Assembly: GCA_018714685.1 (NCBI GenBank)
Contig: DVNC01000014.1
Span: forward strand, 1-42,270
Origin: Scatocola faecipullorum
GTDB lineage: Bacteria > Pseudomonadota > Alphaproteobacteria > RF32 > CAG-239
Direction of reading: 5' to 3'
DNA length: 42,270 bases
This document shows, in pieces, positions 31,909-40,704 of this stretch (the stretch's first letter is position 1; each line of letters opens with the position of its first letter). Both the position numbers and the translations under genes were made by a program. Under the pieces are notes generated by a model, which was not told where the DNA came from, searched no databases, and worked only from the letters and a program-made list of their open reading frames with translations.

Positions 31909-32565
31909 ATGAAAAAAGGTCTTGTTTATATTTTAACAAATCCTTCAATGCCAGATTGGGTAAAAATTGGCTTTACAGATGATGAAAATATCGAAAAGCG
32001 TTTAAGAGAGTTAAATAGTTCGACAGCTGTACCCTTGAGTTTTAGGGTTTATGCAACGTTGTGTGTTGAAAATCCAAGAGAAATTGAACAACATGTCCAT
32101 GCATTATTTGATTTAATAGACGATTCGTTGCATTCCATCGAGAAAAATGAAAATGGTAAAAAAAGAGTTCGCGAATTTTTTCAAGTATCTCCATCAAAAG
32201 CTTATTCTGTTTTAGAGAGAGTTGCTATATTGAATAATAATTTAGAAAATTTAAAACGTATTATGCCATCTGAAGAAGAACAAAAAGAAGACGACATAGC
32301 CCAAAAAACTCGAAGAACAAAGATGACATTTAAAAATCTAAATATTCCGATTGGGGCTGAATTAACTTATATTTACGATAAAACTAAGAAGTGTATCGTT
32401 AAAGATAGTAAAAGAACAGTAGAATATGATGGAAAAGAAACTTCTCTATCAGCATTAGCTCAAAAATTTAGTAATTCAAAATATAAGCCACAAGGGACAT
32501 CATATTGGGAATATGATGGAGAGACACTTCTTGAAAGGCGATTAAGAATGGAAAAAGAAATTTAA
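31909..32565 (+). CDS. GIY-YIG (T5orf172-type) nuclease with C-terminal DUF4357-like domain
   Basis: The first 95 residues match the T5orf172/MUG113 branch of GIY-YIG nucleases: VYILTNPSMPDWVKIGFTDD holds the two Tyr/Ile-Gly positions, the Arg lies in KRLRELN and the metal-binding Glu in REIEQHVHALFD. The last 45 residues (VEYDGKETSLSALAQKF, then GTSYWEYDGETL) resemble DUF4357. It likely cuts DNA and may serve in phage exclusion or restriction. It has its own promoter and terminator and is AT-rich, which marks it as a separate insertion. AAAGG precedes the ATG. Confidence 0.78.
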   Translation: MKKGLVYILTNPSMPDWVKIGFTDDENIEKRLRELNSSTAVPLSFRVYATLCVENPREIEQHVHALFDLIDDSLHSIEKNENGKKRVREFFQVSPSKAYSVLERVAILNNNLENLKRIMPSEEEQKEDDIAQKTRRTKMTFKNLNIPIGAELTYIYDKTKKCIVKDSKRTVEYDGKETSLSALAQKFSNSKYKPQGTSYWEYDGETLLERRLRMEKEI

Positions 32566-32601
32566 AAAGAGGCTCCGGAGCAAATCGGAGCCTCTTTCTT
32601 T
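32566..32601 (+). terminator. Terminator of the GIY-YIG cassette
   Basis: A 12-bp perfect stem (AAAGAGGCTCCG/CGGAGCCTCTTT, 8-base loop) ends the transcript 14 bases before the terminase small subunit gene. Confidence 0.92.
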
Positions 32602-32614
32602 GCAGGAATAAAAC

Positions 32615-33124
32615 ATGGGGCAGAAAGTATCAATGCGGGAATATGCCAAGATTCGCGGTGTTCACCTTAATGCGGTGCAAACGGCGGTAAAAAGCGGACG
32701 TATTCATAAAACGACAGACGGCAAGATAGATGTTGAAAAAGCCAATCAAGAATGGTTGCAAAATACTGATCCAAGCAAATCTCGGCATCCGGAAAGTTTT
32801 TTTGAACATGGAAATGAGAATACTAAGGTTAGTCCTTCAAGCTTCCAACAAGCCAAAACTGCAGATGTTTACTATCGCGCTATGATTGCCAAGGCTAAAC
32901 TTAAAAAAATGACAGGAGAAACGATTGACCGTAAGAAAGCCGGAATGCACGCTTTTAACCTCGGACGGTCTTTGCGTGATTTGTTTGTTTCTTTTCCAAC
33001 CCGTTACGGAGCTCTTATTGCCGCCGATTTAGAAACAGATGAACACAAAACTGTGGTGGTATTAGATGAGTATGTCCGAAAACTCTTATCCGAAAGCAAA
33101 GAACTTATTGAACGAGAGCTTTGA
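32615..33124 (+). CDS. Phage terminase small subunit
   Basis: The N-terminus (MREYAKIRGVHLNAVQTAVK, then SGRIHKTTDGKIDVEKANQE) is a winged helix of the Nu1 type that binds the packaging site. The C-terminal helical part (about 75-169) should contact the large subunit. The 169 residues and the overlap of 59 bases with the GpA-type large subunit fit a lambda-like terminase pair. Confidence 0.8.
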   Translation: MGQKVSMREYAKIRGVHLNAVQTAVKSGRIHKTTDGKIDVEKANQEWLQNTDPSKSRHPESFFEHGNENTKVSPSSFQQAKTADVYYRAMIAKAKLKKMTGETIDRKKAGMHAFNLGRSLRDLFVSFPTRYGALIAADLETDEHKTVVVLDEYVRKLLSESKELIEREL

Positions 33125-35009
33125 TGTTGAAGCTTTTATAGAAGAAGAGTTTTTCAAAGGCGTAGAGCCTGATTCTTATATGTCGGTTTCGGAATGGGCA
33201 GATAAATACCGAATGTTGTCATCAAAATCTGCTTCTGAGCCAGGACGTTGGCGAACCGCACGCACTCCTTATTTAAAAGAGATTATGGATTGTTTATCTC
33301 CTAAAAGCCCGGTGCAAAAGGTTGTTTTTATGAAAGGCGCACAAATCGGCGGAACAGAGTGCGGCAACAACTGGCTTGGATATATTATGCACAAAGCTCC
33401 AGGACCGATAATGGCTGTCTCCCCAACTGTGGAAATGGCCAAACGTAATTCTCGTCAAAGAATAGACCCATTGATTGAAGATTGTCCGCCCCTCAGAAAT
33501 CTGGTGAGTTCGCCTCGTTCACGAGACAAGGGGAATACGATGCTTTCCAAAGATTTTCAAGGCGGCGTATTGGTTATGACCGGAGCTAACTCTGCCGTCG
33601 GTTTGCGTTCTATGCCGGCGCGTTACCTATTTATGGATGAAGTTGATGGTTATCCTCAAGATATTGATGGTGAAGGCGATCCGATTTTGTTGGCAGAGCG
33701 CAGAACAGCAACCTTTAACAAAAGAAAAAAGATTTTTTTAGTCTCAACACCGACGATTAAGGGCTTGTCTAATATAGAGCGTGAGTTTGAAAACTCGGAC
33801 AAACGCTACTTTTTTGTACCTTGTCCGTTTTGTGGAGAGTTTCAAAAATTAGAGTGGGCGCAAATTCGTACAGAGAACGGCAAAGCGGAATATGAATGTT
33901 GCCATTGTCACAAATTGATTGGCGAGCATTATAAAACGCAAATGCTGGCTCAAGGACAATGGCGAGCAACAGCAAAATTTGACAGTATAACCGCAGGTTT
34001 TCATTTATCTTCGCTTTATTCTCCGGTGGGATGGCTTTCCTGGCAAGAATGTGTAGATATTTATGAGAAGACAAAGAAAAATCCTAGTCTCATCCAAGGT
34101 TTCCAAAATACTATTTTAGGTGAAACCTACGAACAAGAAAGTGAAGCCCCAGAATGGCAACGACTTTATGAAACCAGAGAAACTTATCCGATTGGCACGA
34201 TTCCTTACGGAGGATTGTTCTTAACGGCTGGTGTCGATATTCAAAAGGATCGCATAGAATGTGAAGTGGTTGCTTGGGGAAGACAAAAACAAAGCTGGTC
34301 GGTAGAATATTTTGTTTTGGACGGAGATACGGCACATCTGGATGTCTGGCATAAACTTGAGCAAGTCCTGATGAAAGATTATCCTCATGCAAGTGGTATT
34401 AGCATGCCTATTCGGGTTATGTGTGTGGATTCCGGCTATGCAACCCAAGATGTCTATGGTTTTGTCAGCAAATTTAGTCAGGCAGTTTGGGGCGGTAGTG
34501 GTGCCAGAGCCAGTCAACCGTATACAGTGGTTGCAATCAAAGGCCAAAGCCGAGATACAGCCATGATTCTTTCAACTTCAAAGGCTGATACAAAAAAGAA
34601 AGGCTTAAAAGTTTGGAATGTTTCCGGTCCGGTAATTAAAACGGAGCTTTATCGTTGGCTCAAAACTGAGCGTGTTGGCGAAGATGCCTCACAGTTTGGC
34701 CAATGTCATTTTCCGCAATATGGAGAGGAATATTTCAAACAACTAACGGCAGAAAGACAAATCGTAAAAATAAGTAATGGCTATCCAAAGCCTGTTTGGG
34801 AAAAGGACCCAACCAGACGAAATGAGGCATTGGACTGCCGAGTTTATGCCCGAGCCGGTGCGGCAATTTATGGACTTGACCGTATGAGCGAAAAGTCATG
34901 GCAAGAATTAGAGACATTAATTCCGGCAACACCTGAAGCTAAGCCCAAAAGAAAACCGGCAAGATTTATTCAAATGAAAGCAACAAAGGTAGATAACCCA
35001 TGGCTATAG
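33066..35009 (+). CDS. Phage terminase large subunit, GpA family
   Basis: This motor cuts and packages phage DNA. The ATPase part has a Walker A-like loop (KGAQIGGTE, about 90-98), an adenine-region block (APGPIMAVSPTVEMAKR) and Walker B (YLFMDEVD, about 187-194). A Cys-rich zinc-like segment (CPFCGEF, then CCHCH) follows, then the nuclease domain with acidic residues in TAGVDIQKDRIE and CVDSGY. At 647 residues it is full length. The start at 33066 is uncertain; 33072 is close. Confidence 0.93.
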   Translation: MSMSENSYPKAKNLLNESFDVEAFIEEEFFKGVEPDSYMSVSEWADKYRMLSSKSASEPGRWRTARTPYLKEIMDCLSPKSPVQKVVFMKGAQIGGTECGNNWLGYIMHKAPGPIMAVSPTVEMAKRNSRQRIDPLIEDCPPLRNLVSSPRSRDKGNTMLSKDFQGGVLVMTGANSAVGLRSMPARYLFMDEVDGYPQDIDGEGDPILLAERRTATFNKRKKIFLVSTPTIKGLSNIEREFENSDKRYFFVPCPFCGEFQKLEWAQIRTENGKAEYECCHCHKLIGEHYKTQMLAQGQWRATAKFDSITAGFHLSSLYSPVGWLSWQECVDIYEKTKKNPSLIQGFQNTILGETYEQESEAPEWQRLYETRETYPIGTIPYGGLFLTAGVDIQKDRIECEVVAWGRQKQSWSVEYFVLDGDTAHLDVWHKLEQVLMKDYPHASGISMPIRVMCVDSGYATQDVYGFVSKFSQAVWGGSGARASQPYTVVAIKGQSRDTAMILSTSKADTKKKGLKVWNVSGPVIKTELYRWLKTERVGEDASQFGQCHFPQYGEEYFKQLTAERQIVKISNGYPKPVWEKDPTRRNEALDCRVYARAGAAIYGLDRMSEKSWQELETLIPATPEAKPKRKPARFIQMKATKVDNPWL

Positions 35010-35236
35010 ATAAAGAAAAGTTAAAAATCAGATTGGCTGAAGCTGAAGAAGCTTATCATAAACTTATGATTGGCGCTAAAGAGGTTTCGGTTAATGTCGG
35101 AAATTTTGGCTCTGTTAGCTATAATCAAACGAGTAGAGCCGAATTGGCCGCTTACATATCGAACCTCAAATCCCAGTTAGCCATGGCCGAAGGAAAGTCA
35201 TTCGGCAAAAGAAGAATTATGAAAGTAGCGTTTTAA
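35000..35236 (+). CDS. gpW-like head-tail joining protein
   Basis: The 78-residue protein matches the gpW fold pattern: two helices (KLKIRLAEAEEAYHKLMIGA, then SRAELAAYISNLKSQLAMAE) around a short beta hairpin (VSVNVGNFGSVSYN). It overlaps the terminase end and the portal start, as in lambda. Confidence 0.85.
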   Translation: MAIDKEKLKIRLAEAEEAYHKLMIGAKEVSVNVGNFGSVSYNQTSRAELAAYISNLKSQLAMAEGKSFGKRRIMKVAF

Positions 35237-36702
35237 TGTCAGAAACATCACACAAAGCAGCATCACATACTTTGCGAGAGATTGCCTCTTGGCAACCGGG
35301 ACGGGGTTCGGCAGATAGCGATTTGTTGCCAGAACTTTCAACCATGGTGGCTCGTTCACGTGATTTATCAAGAAATCATGGAATTGCCGCCGGCGCCATG
35401 CAAACCTTAACCGATAATATTGTTGGTACGGGTTTTCGCTTATCGGTTAAGCCAGATTATAAAGTACTCGGCAAAAGCAAAGAGTGGGAGGAAGAATGGC
35501 AGGTGAAAGTCGAAGGATTATGGCGCTCTTGGGCCGAAAGTTTTAATTGTGATGCCGGCAGAAGCCTTAATTTTCATGGCTTGACCACGCAAATATTTAA
35601 ATCTTGTCTTATCAATGGAGAGGCTTTAGCCTTGGCCTTGTGGTTGCCGGACAGAGATTTTGCAACCACCTTGCAGTTGATAGAACCGGATAGATTATCT
35701 AATCCGCAGAATGGTTGCGACAGTAAAAATATGCGCGGTGGTGTTGAGATTGATAAATTTGGTGCACCGATTGCCTACCATATCCAAACCGAACATCCGG
35801 GAGATTATTGGCGCAAAACGCCAATCTGGCAGAGGGTTCCCGCCTTTACGAGTTTTGGCCGCCGGCGCGTTTTACATGTTCATGATATTAACCGCATTGG
35901 GCAAACGCGCGGCAAACCCATTTTAGCCTCGATTATGCCCATGTTCAAAATGCTTGACCATTATGAGCGTTCAGAACTGCAAGCAGCGATAGTTAATGCC
36001 ATGATAGCTGCTTTTATTGAAACCCCAATGGGTGGTGAAGAGCTAAACGAGTTGTTTGGCGGTTCAACAGATGATTACTTAAATGCTAAAAAGGATTGGC
36101 AAGTTAAGTTGGAGGGCGGTTCTATTATCCCGATATTTCCGGGGGATAAGGTTGCACCATTCACTCCGTCTCGCCCAAACTCGGCTTATGGGGCTTTTGT
36201 TGAAAATCTGCTACGTCATATCGGTACCGGTTTGAATATTCCGTATGAGTTGCTCCTAAAAGACTTTTCCAAAACCAATTATTCTTCCGCGCGTTCAGCT
36301 TTGCTAGAGGCTTGGCGTTATTTTAACGGCAGAAGACAGTGGCTTGCAGACTACTGGGCAACACCGGTTTATGAACTATGGTTGGAAGAGGTAGTTAACA
36401 AAGGCTTGATAGATGCGCCCGATTTTTATCAAAATCGCTATGCTTACAGTCGTTGCAAGTGGATTGGTCCGGGGCGTGGTTGGGTTGATCCGGTAAAAGA
36501 AGCTCAAGCCTGCCAAATTCGTATGGAAATCGGCTTGTCTACTCTGGAAGCTGAATGTGCAAGTCAAGGTCTGGATTGGGAAGAAGTTTTGGAACAACGC
36601 GCCCGAGAAAAGAATAAAATTAAGAAAATGGGCTTGGATGAAGTCAAAAGTAATGGAAAAACTGTAATTTTGGAGGAAGATAAAGAAGTATCTGGTAAAT
36701 AA
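35236..36702 (+). CDS. Phage portal protein, lambda family
   Basis: The 488-residue protein has lambda gpB-like features: LSRNHGIAAGAMQTLTDNIV, a central LQLIEPDRLSNP, HVHDINRIGQTRGKP and NIPYELLLKDFSKTNYSSAR. Twelve copies would form the DNA gate at one capsid vertex. The ATG overlaps gpW (TAATG). The last codons contain the first of the iterons that control the Fic gene. Confidence 0.93.
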   Translation: MSETSHKAASHTLREIASWQPGRGSADSDLLPELSTMVARSRDLSRNHGIAAGAMQTLTDNIVGTGFRLSVKPDYKVLGKSKEWEEEWQVKVEGLWRSWAESFNCDAGRSLNFHGLTTQIFKSCLINGEALALALWLPDRDFATTLQLIEPDRLSNPQNGCDSKNMRGGVEIDKFGAPIAYHIQTEHPGDYWRKTPIWQRVPAFTSFGRRRVLHVHDINRIGQTRGKPILASIMPMFKMLDHYERSELQAAIVNAMIAAFIETPMGGEELNELFGGSTDDYLNAKKDWQVKLEGGSIIPIFPGDKVAPFTPSRPNSAYGAFVENLLRHIGTGLNIPYELLLKDFSKTNYSSARSALLEAWRYFNGRRQWLADYWATPVYELWLEEVVNKGLIDAPDFYQNRYAYSRCKWIGPGRGWVDPVKEAQACQIRMEIGLSTLEAECASQGLDWEEVLEQRAREKNKIKKMGLDEVKSNGKTVILEEDKEVSGK

Positions 36703-36795
36703 AATATCCTTATCTGGTAATATCTGGTAATGATTTTTGGTGTATCTGGGAACAATTTCTTGACTTATCTGGTAATATCTGGTAATATCTGGTAA
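36689..36795 (+). repeat. Seven TATCTGGTAA iterons before the Fic gene
   Basis: Copies start at 36689, 36711, 36721, 36743 (one mismatch, TATCTGGGAA), 36766, 36776 and 36786. The last three are contiguous. The first lies within the portal gene. They overlap the -10 and spacer of the promoter at 36760-36788, which fits operator sites. Confidence 0.92.
36760..36788 (+). promoter_or_regulatory. Promoter of the Fic gene
   Basis: TTGACT and TAATAT are separated by exactly 17 bases, near consensus, about 25 bases before the ATG. Iterons fill the spacer and cover the -10, so a bound protein would block RNA polymerase. Confidence 0.8.
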
Positions 36796-36811
36796 AGTAA
36801 AGAGAGGTAAT

Positions 36812-37870
36812 ATGCCAAGAATAAAAGACATTACAATAACACCGGATATATTGAATAAAATTGCTGAGATAGACCAATTTATGGGGTCTTGGCATGCCGG
36901 AGCATTAAATTTGACTCCGGCAGAGTTAAAGGTTATGAAACGGGTTGCCACAATAGAATCTGTTGGTTCTTCAAACAGAATAGAAGGCAACAAGATGACC
37001 GATGCCGAAATTGAAGAACTGTTTAGCAACATCAATAAAAAATCTTTTAGCTCACGAGATGAAGAGGAAGTTGCAGGCTATTCAGATTTAATTAATACCA
37101 TATTCGAAAACTATGGGGATATTCCTTTAACTGAAAACTATATCAAGCAGTTACACCAAATACTCTTAAAATATTCCTCCAAAGATGAACGTCATCGCGG
37201 AGAATATAAAACCGATTCCAATAGAGTTGCGGCTTATGATGCATCAGGTAATGAAATCGGTACGATTTTTGAAACGGCTACGCCTTTTGATACGCCAAGG
37301 CTTATGCGCGAATTAATACAATGGACAAATGACACATTTAATGATCGTTTTTTGCATCCGATTATTGCCATTGGTGTGTTTATTGTACATTTTTTATCTA
37401 TTCACCCGTTTACGGATGGAAATGGGCGAATGTCTCGTGCTTTAACAGTTTTGTTGATGCTTAGGAACAATTACGGCTATATGCCTTATGCCTCTATGGA
37501 ATCAATTATTGAAGCCAGCAAAGATGCTTATTATAGAGCCTTAAGAGGAACACAAAAAACGATATGGGGAGAGCACGTGGATTATGAACCATGGCTATCA
37601 TTTTTTGTGACTTCCCTACAAAAACAAAAAAGAGCATTAGAAGAAAAAGTTCAAAATTTGCAAAAAGCAAATACGGATAAGTTATCATCTACAGCACACG
37701 AAATTTTAGATTTGTTTGCTATAAAAACGGAATTAAGTATGCCTGAGATTGTTCAAAAAACAGGTAAAAATGCTGAAACGATTAGAAAATCGGTTCAAAA
37801 TCTTGTAAAAAAGGGATTTTTAACAAAGCTTGGAACAACCCGAGGAGTTTCTTATATTCTAAAAAAATGA
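36812..37870 (+). CDS. Fic-family AMPylase-like protein with C-terminal winged helix
   Basis: The core Fic motif HPFTDGNGRMSR (198-209) is complete, with catalytic His198, so transfer of AMP or a similar group to a protein is expected. An inhibitory segment of the (S/T)xxxE(G/N) type (S54-N-R-I-E58-G) lies upstream in sequence, which puts it in the N-terminally self-inhibited class. The last 65 residues form a winged helix (LDLFAIKTELSMPEIVQKTG, then ETIRKSVQNLVKKGF), which may bind the iterons. At 352 residues it is complete. It has its own promoter and terminator inside the head module, so it is not part of virion assembly. Confidence 0.9.
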   Translation: MPRIKDITITPDILNKIAEIDQFMGSWHAGALNLTPAELKVMKRVATIESVGSSNRIEGNKMTDAEIEELFSNINKKSFSSRDEEEVAGYSDLINTIFENYGDIPLTENYIKQLHQILLKYSSKDERHRGEYKTDSNRVAAYDASGNEIGTIFETATPFDTPRLMRELIQWTNDTFNDRFLHPIIAIGVFIVHFLSIHPFTDGNGRMSRALTVLLMLRNNYGYMPYASMESIIEASKDAYYRALRGTQKTIWGEHVDYEPWLSFFVTSLQKQKRALEEKVQNLQKANTDKLSSTAHEILDLFAIKTELSMPEIVQKTGKNAETIRKSVQNLVKKGFLTKLGTTRGVSYILKK

Positions 37871-37894
37871 TATAAATTCCAAAATATTGCACAT

Positions 37895-37922
37895 AAAGCC
37901 TCACATTGTTGAGGCTTTTTTT
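37895..37922 (+). terminator. Terminator of the Fic gene
   Basis: AAAGCCTCA/TGAGGCTTT with a 6-base loop and a T-run, 25 bases past the stop. Confidence 0.88.
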
Positions 37923-37942
37923 CATATCAGAAAGGAAATACT

Positions 37943-39052
37943 ATGAAACTATTCAACAAAACAATCTGGGCGATAACCCCAGAGATGTTACAAACCATGA
38001 TGAGCTTAGCCAAGGAGAACAATAAAACACCAGAAGCCATTGCCCGAGAATTGGGAAAAGAAATGAAAGACAGCAACGCCGCCTCAGTTCGAGACGGCGT
38101 TTGTGTTATTAGGCTCTGCGGGCCATTGTTTCGTTATGCTAATCTCTTAACCAAAGTTTGTGGTGCTACATCTTATGAACTTTTTGCTCAAGATTTTAAC
38201 AAAGCTCTAAAAGATCCAACTATCAAAGCAATTGTCATAGATATTGATAGTCCGGGAGGTGAAGTCAACGGATGCTCGGAAGTTGCAGACATTATTTACA
38301 AGGCACGTGGTCAAAAACCGATAATCGCTTATGCTTCGGGCGCTTGCTGTTCAGGAGCTTATTGGATTGCCTCAAGTTGTGACCGGATTTTGGTTGCAGA
38401 TACGGCGATTTTAGGTTCAATCGGTGTTGTTTCGATTTTTGAAAAAGATGATGAAGACAAAACCATTGAAATTGTGTCTTCGCAAAGTCCAAACAAAAGA
38501 CCAAATGTCCAAACCGAAGCAGGGCGCGCCAAAATACAAGCCCATGTAGATGCTTTGGCTGATGTTTTCATTACCAAAGTTGCACAAAACCGCAATATTT
38601 CGCCGGAAGATGTGGTGCAAAATTTTGGCGGTGGTGATGTCTTTATCGGTCAAGAAGCTGTCCGCAAAGGTCTGGCGGACGGCTTGTCCTCTTTTGAGGA
38701 AATAATTTCAGACCTCAGCCATAAGGAGAAAACTTTAATGATTGAAAATCAAACTAACTTTGCGGCCACTGAGATTAAACAGGCCGAAAGAGAGCGCATG
38801 AGCCAAGTCTTTGCCTCTGATAAAACCAAGGGTAAAGAAGCAACGGCACAAATGTTACTCGCCAAAACAGATTTGGCAGCAACTGATATTCTTATGATTT
38901 TGGATACAGTACCGACTGCCAAGCCAACAACTGATTTTGCCGCCGTAATGGCCAAGGTTAAAAATCCAGAAATTATGCCGGCAAACGATATGAGCGAAGA
39001 AACACCCGATATGGTGGCCAAGAGAATTGCCGCCTATGCTAAAGGAGAATAA
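37943..39052 (+). CDS. S49-family prohead protease with C-terminal scaffold
   Basis: The protease part has the SppA/ClpP-like pattern: VIDIDSPGGEVNG, then ASGACCSGAYWIAS with likely nucleophile Ser137, then ADTAILGSIGVVS. The last 100 residues are charged and helical, as in the lambda C/Nu3 arrangement where scaffold is made from an internal start. At 369 residues it is complete. It should process head proteins during capsid assembly. GAAAGGAAA precedes the ATG. Confidence 0.9.
   Translation: MKLFNKTIWAITPEMLQTMMSLAKENNKTPEAIARELGKEMKDSNAASVRDGVCVIRLCGPLFRYANLLTKVCGATSYELFAQDFNKALKDPTIKAIVIDIDSPGGEVNGCSEVADIIYKARGQKPIIAYASGACCSGAYWIASSCDRILVADTAILGSIGVVSIFEKDDEDKTIEIVSSQSPNKRPNVQTEAGRAKIQAHVDALADVFITKVAQNRNISPEDVVQNFGGGDVFIGQEAVRKGLADGLSSFEEIISDLSHKEKTLMIENQTNFAATEIKQAERERMSQVFASDKTKGKEATAQMLLAKTDLAATDILMILDTVPTAKPTTDFAAVMAKVKNPEIMPANDMSEETPDMVAKRIAAYAKGE
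38738..39052 (+). CDS. Nested scaffold protein (internal start)
   Basis: An in-frame ATG at 38738 follows TAAGGAG with 9 bases spacing, just after the protease domain ends. It would give a 104-residue scaffold (MIENQTNFAATEIKQAERER), the same trick as lambda Nu3 in C. The strong internal ribosome site is the main evidence. Confidence 0.6.
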   Translation: MIENQTNFAATEIKQAERERMSQVFASDKTKGKEATAQMLLAKTDLAATDILMILDTVPTAKPTTDFAAVMAKVKNPEIMPANDMSEETPDMVAKRIAAYAKGE

Positions 39053-39053
39053 A

Positions 39054-39392
39054 ATGACAGTCCAAGGATTTACAGATTTAGGTTCAACTTCGGCAGATAA
39101 TCTTCTGGCCGGAGAATTTCCGCGTGTTTCAAAGCTGGTTACCGTTACCGGCGGAAAATATGAACGCGGCACAATTTTGAGTAAGAGCGAAAGTAATTAT
39201 ACAATATGTAGTGCAGATCCCGAAGCTGTTTTGGCAGAAACCGTAGATGCTTCATCTGAAGAAAAACAAGCTGTGGTTTATTTAACCGGTGAGTTTAATC
39301 TGGCGGCACTCAAAGCCGGCGTAGATGTTTCTACTTTGGTAGAAGCTTTGCGCGCTAAGTGTATTTTTGTAAAATCAAACCAAGCCTATTAA
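39054..39392 (+). CDS. Head decoration protein, gpD-like
   Basis: The 112-residue product has the gpD layout: a G/D-rich start (LLAGEFPRVSKLVTVTGG), a central strand (ERGTILSKS) and a final block with LTGEFNLAAL. It should trim and stabilise the capsid. AAAGGAG precedes ATG 39054; the longer frame runs back into the protease gene. Confidence 0.82.
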   Translation: MTVQGFTDLGSTSADNLLAGEFPRVSKLVTVTGGKYERGTILSKSESNYTICSADPEAVLAETVDASSEEKQAVVYLTGEFNLAALKAGVDVSTLVEALRAKCIFVKSNQAY

Positions 39393-39409
39393 GATTAGGA
39401 GTTAAAATT

Positions 39410-40438
39410 ATGGATATTTTTTCAACGCATGTGTTGGCCAAGGTAGTTGAAAACTTGCCGACACCGTCTTCTTTTTTGCTTGATACCTTCTTTCCAAATA
39501 TTCAAACCTCGGAAAAAGAAGAAATCTTTTTTGATGTAACCGACAGCAAACCTCGGATTACACCTTTTGTATCACCGCTTTTGCCGGGAAAAGTGGTTAA
39601 CGGAAATGGCTATCAGACAAAATCATTCAAACCGGCTTATGTCAAAGACAAACGCCGATTTGATGCCAATATTCCTTTCAAACGCATGGCAGGAGAAACA
39701 ATCGGCGGTAATTTGAGTAATGCCCAAAGATATGAAAGAGCTCTGGCGACAACCTTGCAAGACCAGTTGGACAATTTAACGCGCCGCGAAGAAGTTATGG
39801 CAGCTGAAATTTTGCGTACCGGAAAAACCATTGTTTCTGGAGACGGATATCCGTCCACAACGGTAGATTTTGGACGAGATGCTGCCTTAACCAAAGCATT
39901 AGTCAGCGAAAACACTTGGTCAGGTGCCGGTTCTAAACCTCTTGATAATCTGGAAGATTGGGCAGCAGAGATTCAAAATAAAGCCGGTGTTGTGGCCAAA
40001 ACAGTAGTTATGGATCCCGATGCTTGGAAAATCTTTCGTTCTAATGCCTCGGTTGAGAAATATCTGGACTATCGCCGCGGCACAACAAACAGTATTAATA
40101 AGGATCCAGTCGTACGTGGCAAAGAGAGTAAAGCTCGTTATGTCGGCTCAATCGGAGATTTTGACCTTTGGGTGTATAATGACAGCTATATCAATGATTC
40201 CGGCACTTTGACTAACCTTTTGCCATCAAAAACCGTTATTTTAGGTTCTAAAGACGGATTGGAAGGAACACGTTGTTATGGTGCAATCCATGATGAAAAA
40301 GCCAACTGGACAGCCAGCCGCTATTTCACTAAATCTTGGATAGAAGAAGACCCGAGTGTGCGCTGGTTGTTGTTGCAATCAGCACCTTTGGTCGTGCCGT
40401 ATCGTCCAAATGCCGTTTTGTGTGCAACCATTGGCTAA
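39410..40438 (+). CDS. Major capsid protein, gpE family
   Basis: The 342-residue protein has the lambda gpE pattern: an N-terminal arm, FFDVTDSKPRITPFVSPLLP, EVMAAEILRTGKTIVSGDG, then a P-domain and the C-terminal end VPYRPNAVLCATI. TTAGGAG stands before ATG 39410. The upstream in-frame start would overlap gpD and is not needed. Confidence 0.9.
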   Translation: MDIFSTHVLAKVVENLPTPSSFLLDTFFPNIQTSEKEEIFFDVTDSKPRITPFVSPLLPGKVVNGNGYQTKSFKPAYVKDKRRFDANIPFKRMAGETIGGNLSNAQRYERALATTLQDQLDNLTRREEVMAAEILRTGKTIVSGDGYPSTTVDFGRDAALTKALVSENTWSGAGSKPLDNLEDWAAEIQNKAGVVAKTVVMDPDAWKIFRSNASVEKYLDYRRGTTNSINKDPVVRGKESKARYVGSIGDFDLWVYNDSYINDSGTLTNLLPSKTVILGSKDGLEGTRCYGAIHDEKANWTASRYFTKSWIEEDPSVRWLLLQSAPLVVPYRPNAVLCATIG

Positions 40439-40449
40439 GAGGAGGAAGT

Positions 40450-40704
40450 ATGACCAAAATACGTGCTTTAATAACTCTGGTGGTTGGAAAAGGTCAAGAA
40501 TTGCCGCCGGGTGGGCTTTATGATTTGAGTGATGACGAGGCCAAGCGTTTAGCCTCGTTAAATTTTGCAGAAATATTAGGCAAAAATCAAAATCAGAATA
40601 ATAATGCTAAAGCCAAAACAGGAGCAGACAATGCAAAACCCAATGAAAATGGCAGTGGACAGCCTGTTCAATCGGCTGGGACAACGGGCCAAGTATCAAA
40701 ATAA
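40450..40704 (+). CDS. Small phage protein after capsid (gpFI-position)
   Basis: GGAGG lies directly before the ATG. The 84-residue product has a folded N-terminal half (LITLVVGKGQELPPGGLYDL, then SDDEAKRLASLNFAEIL) and a polar Asn/Gln/Gly-rich tail. In lambda the gene after E is FI, which aids packaging; I assign the position, not the function. Confidence 0.65.
   Translation: MTKIRALITLVVGKGQELPPGGLYDLSDDEAKRLASLNFAEILGKNQNQNNNAKAKTGADNAKPNENGSGQPVQSAGTTGQVSK

Noticed and set aside
36689..36795. CRISPR array
   Set aside because: The 10-base units are too short and partly contiguous, with no regular spacers and no cas genes.
36376..37035. 219-codon minus-strand frame across the portal/Fic border
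   Set aside because: It is a shadow frame spanning two real genes and the iteron array.
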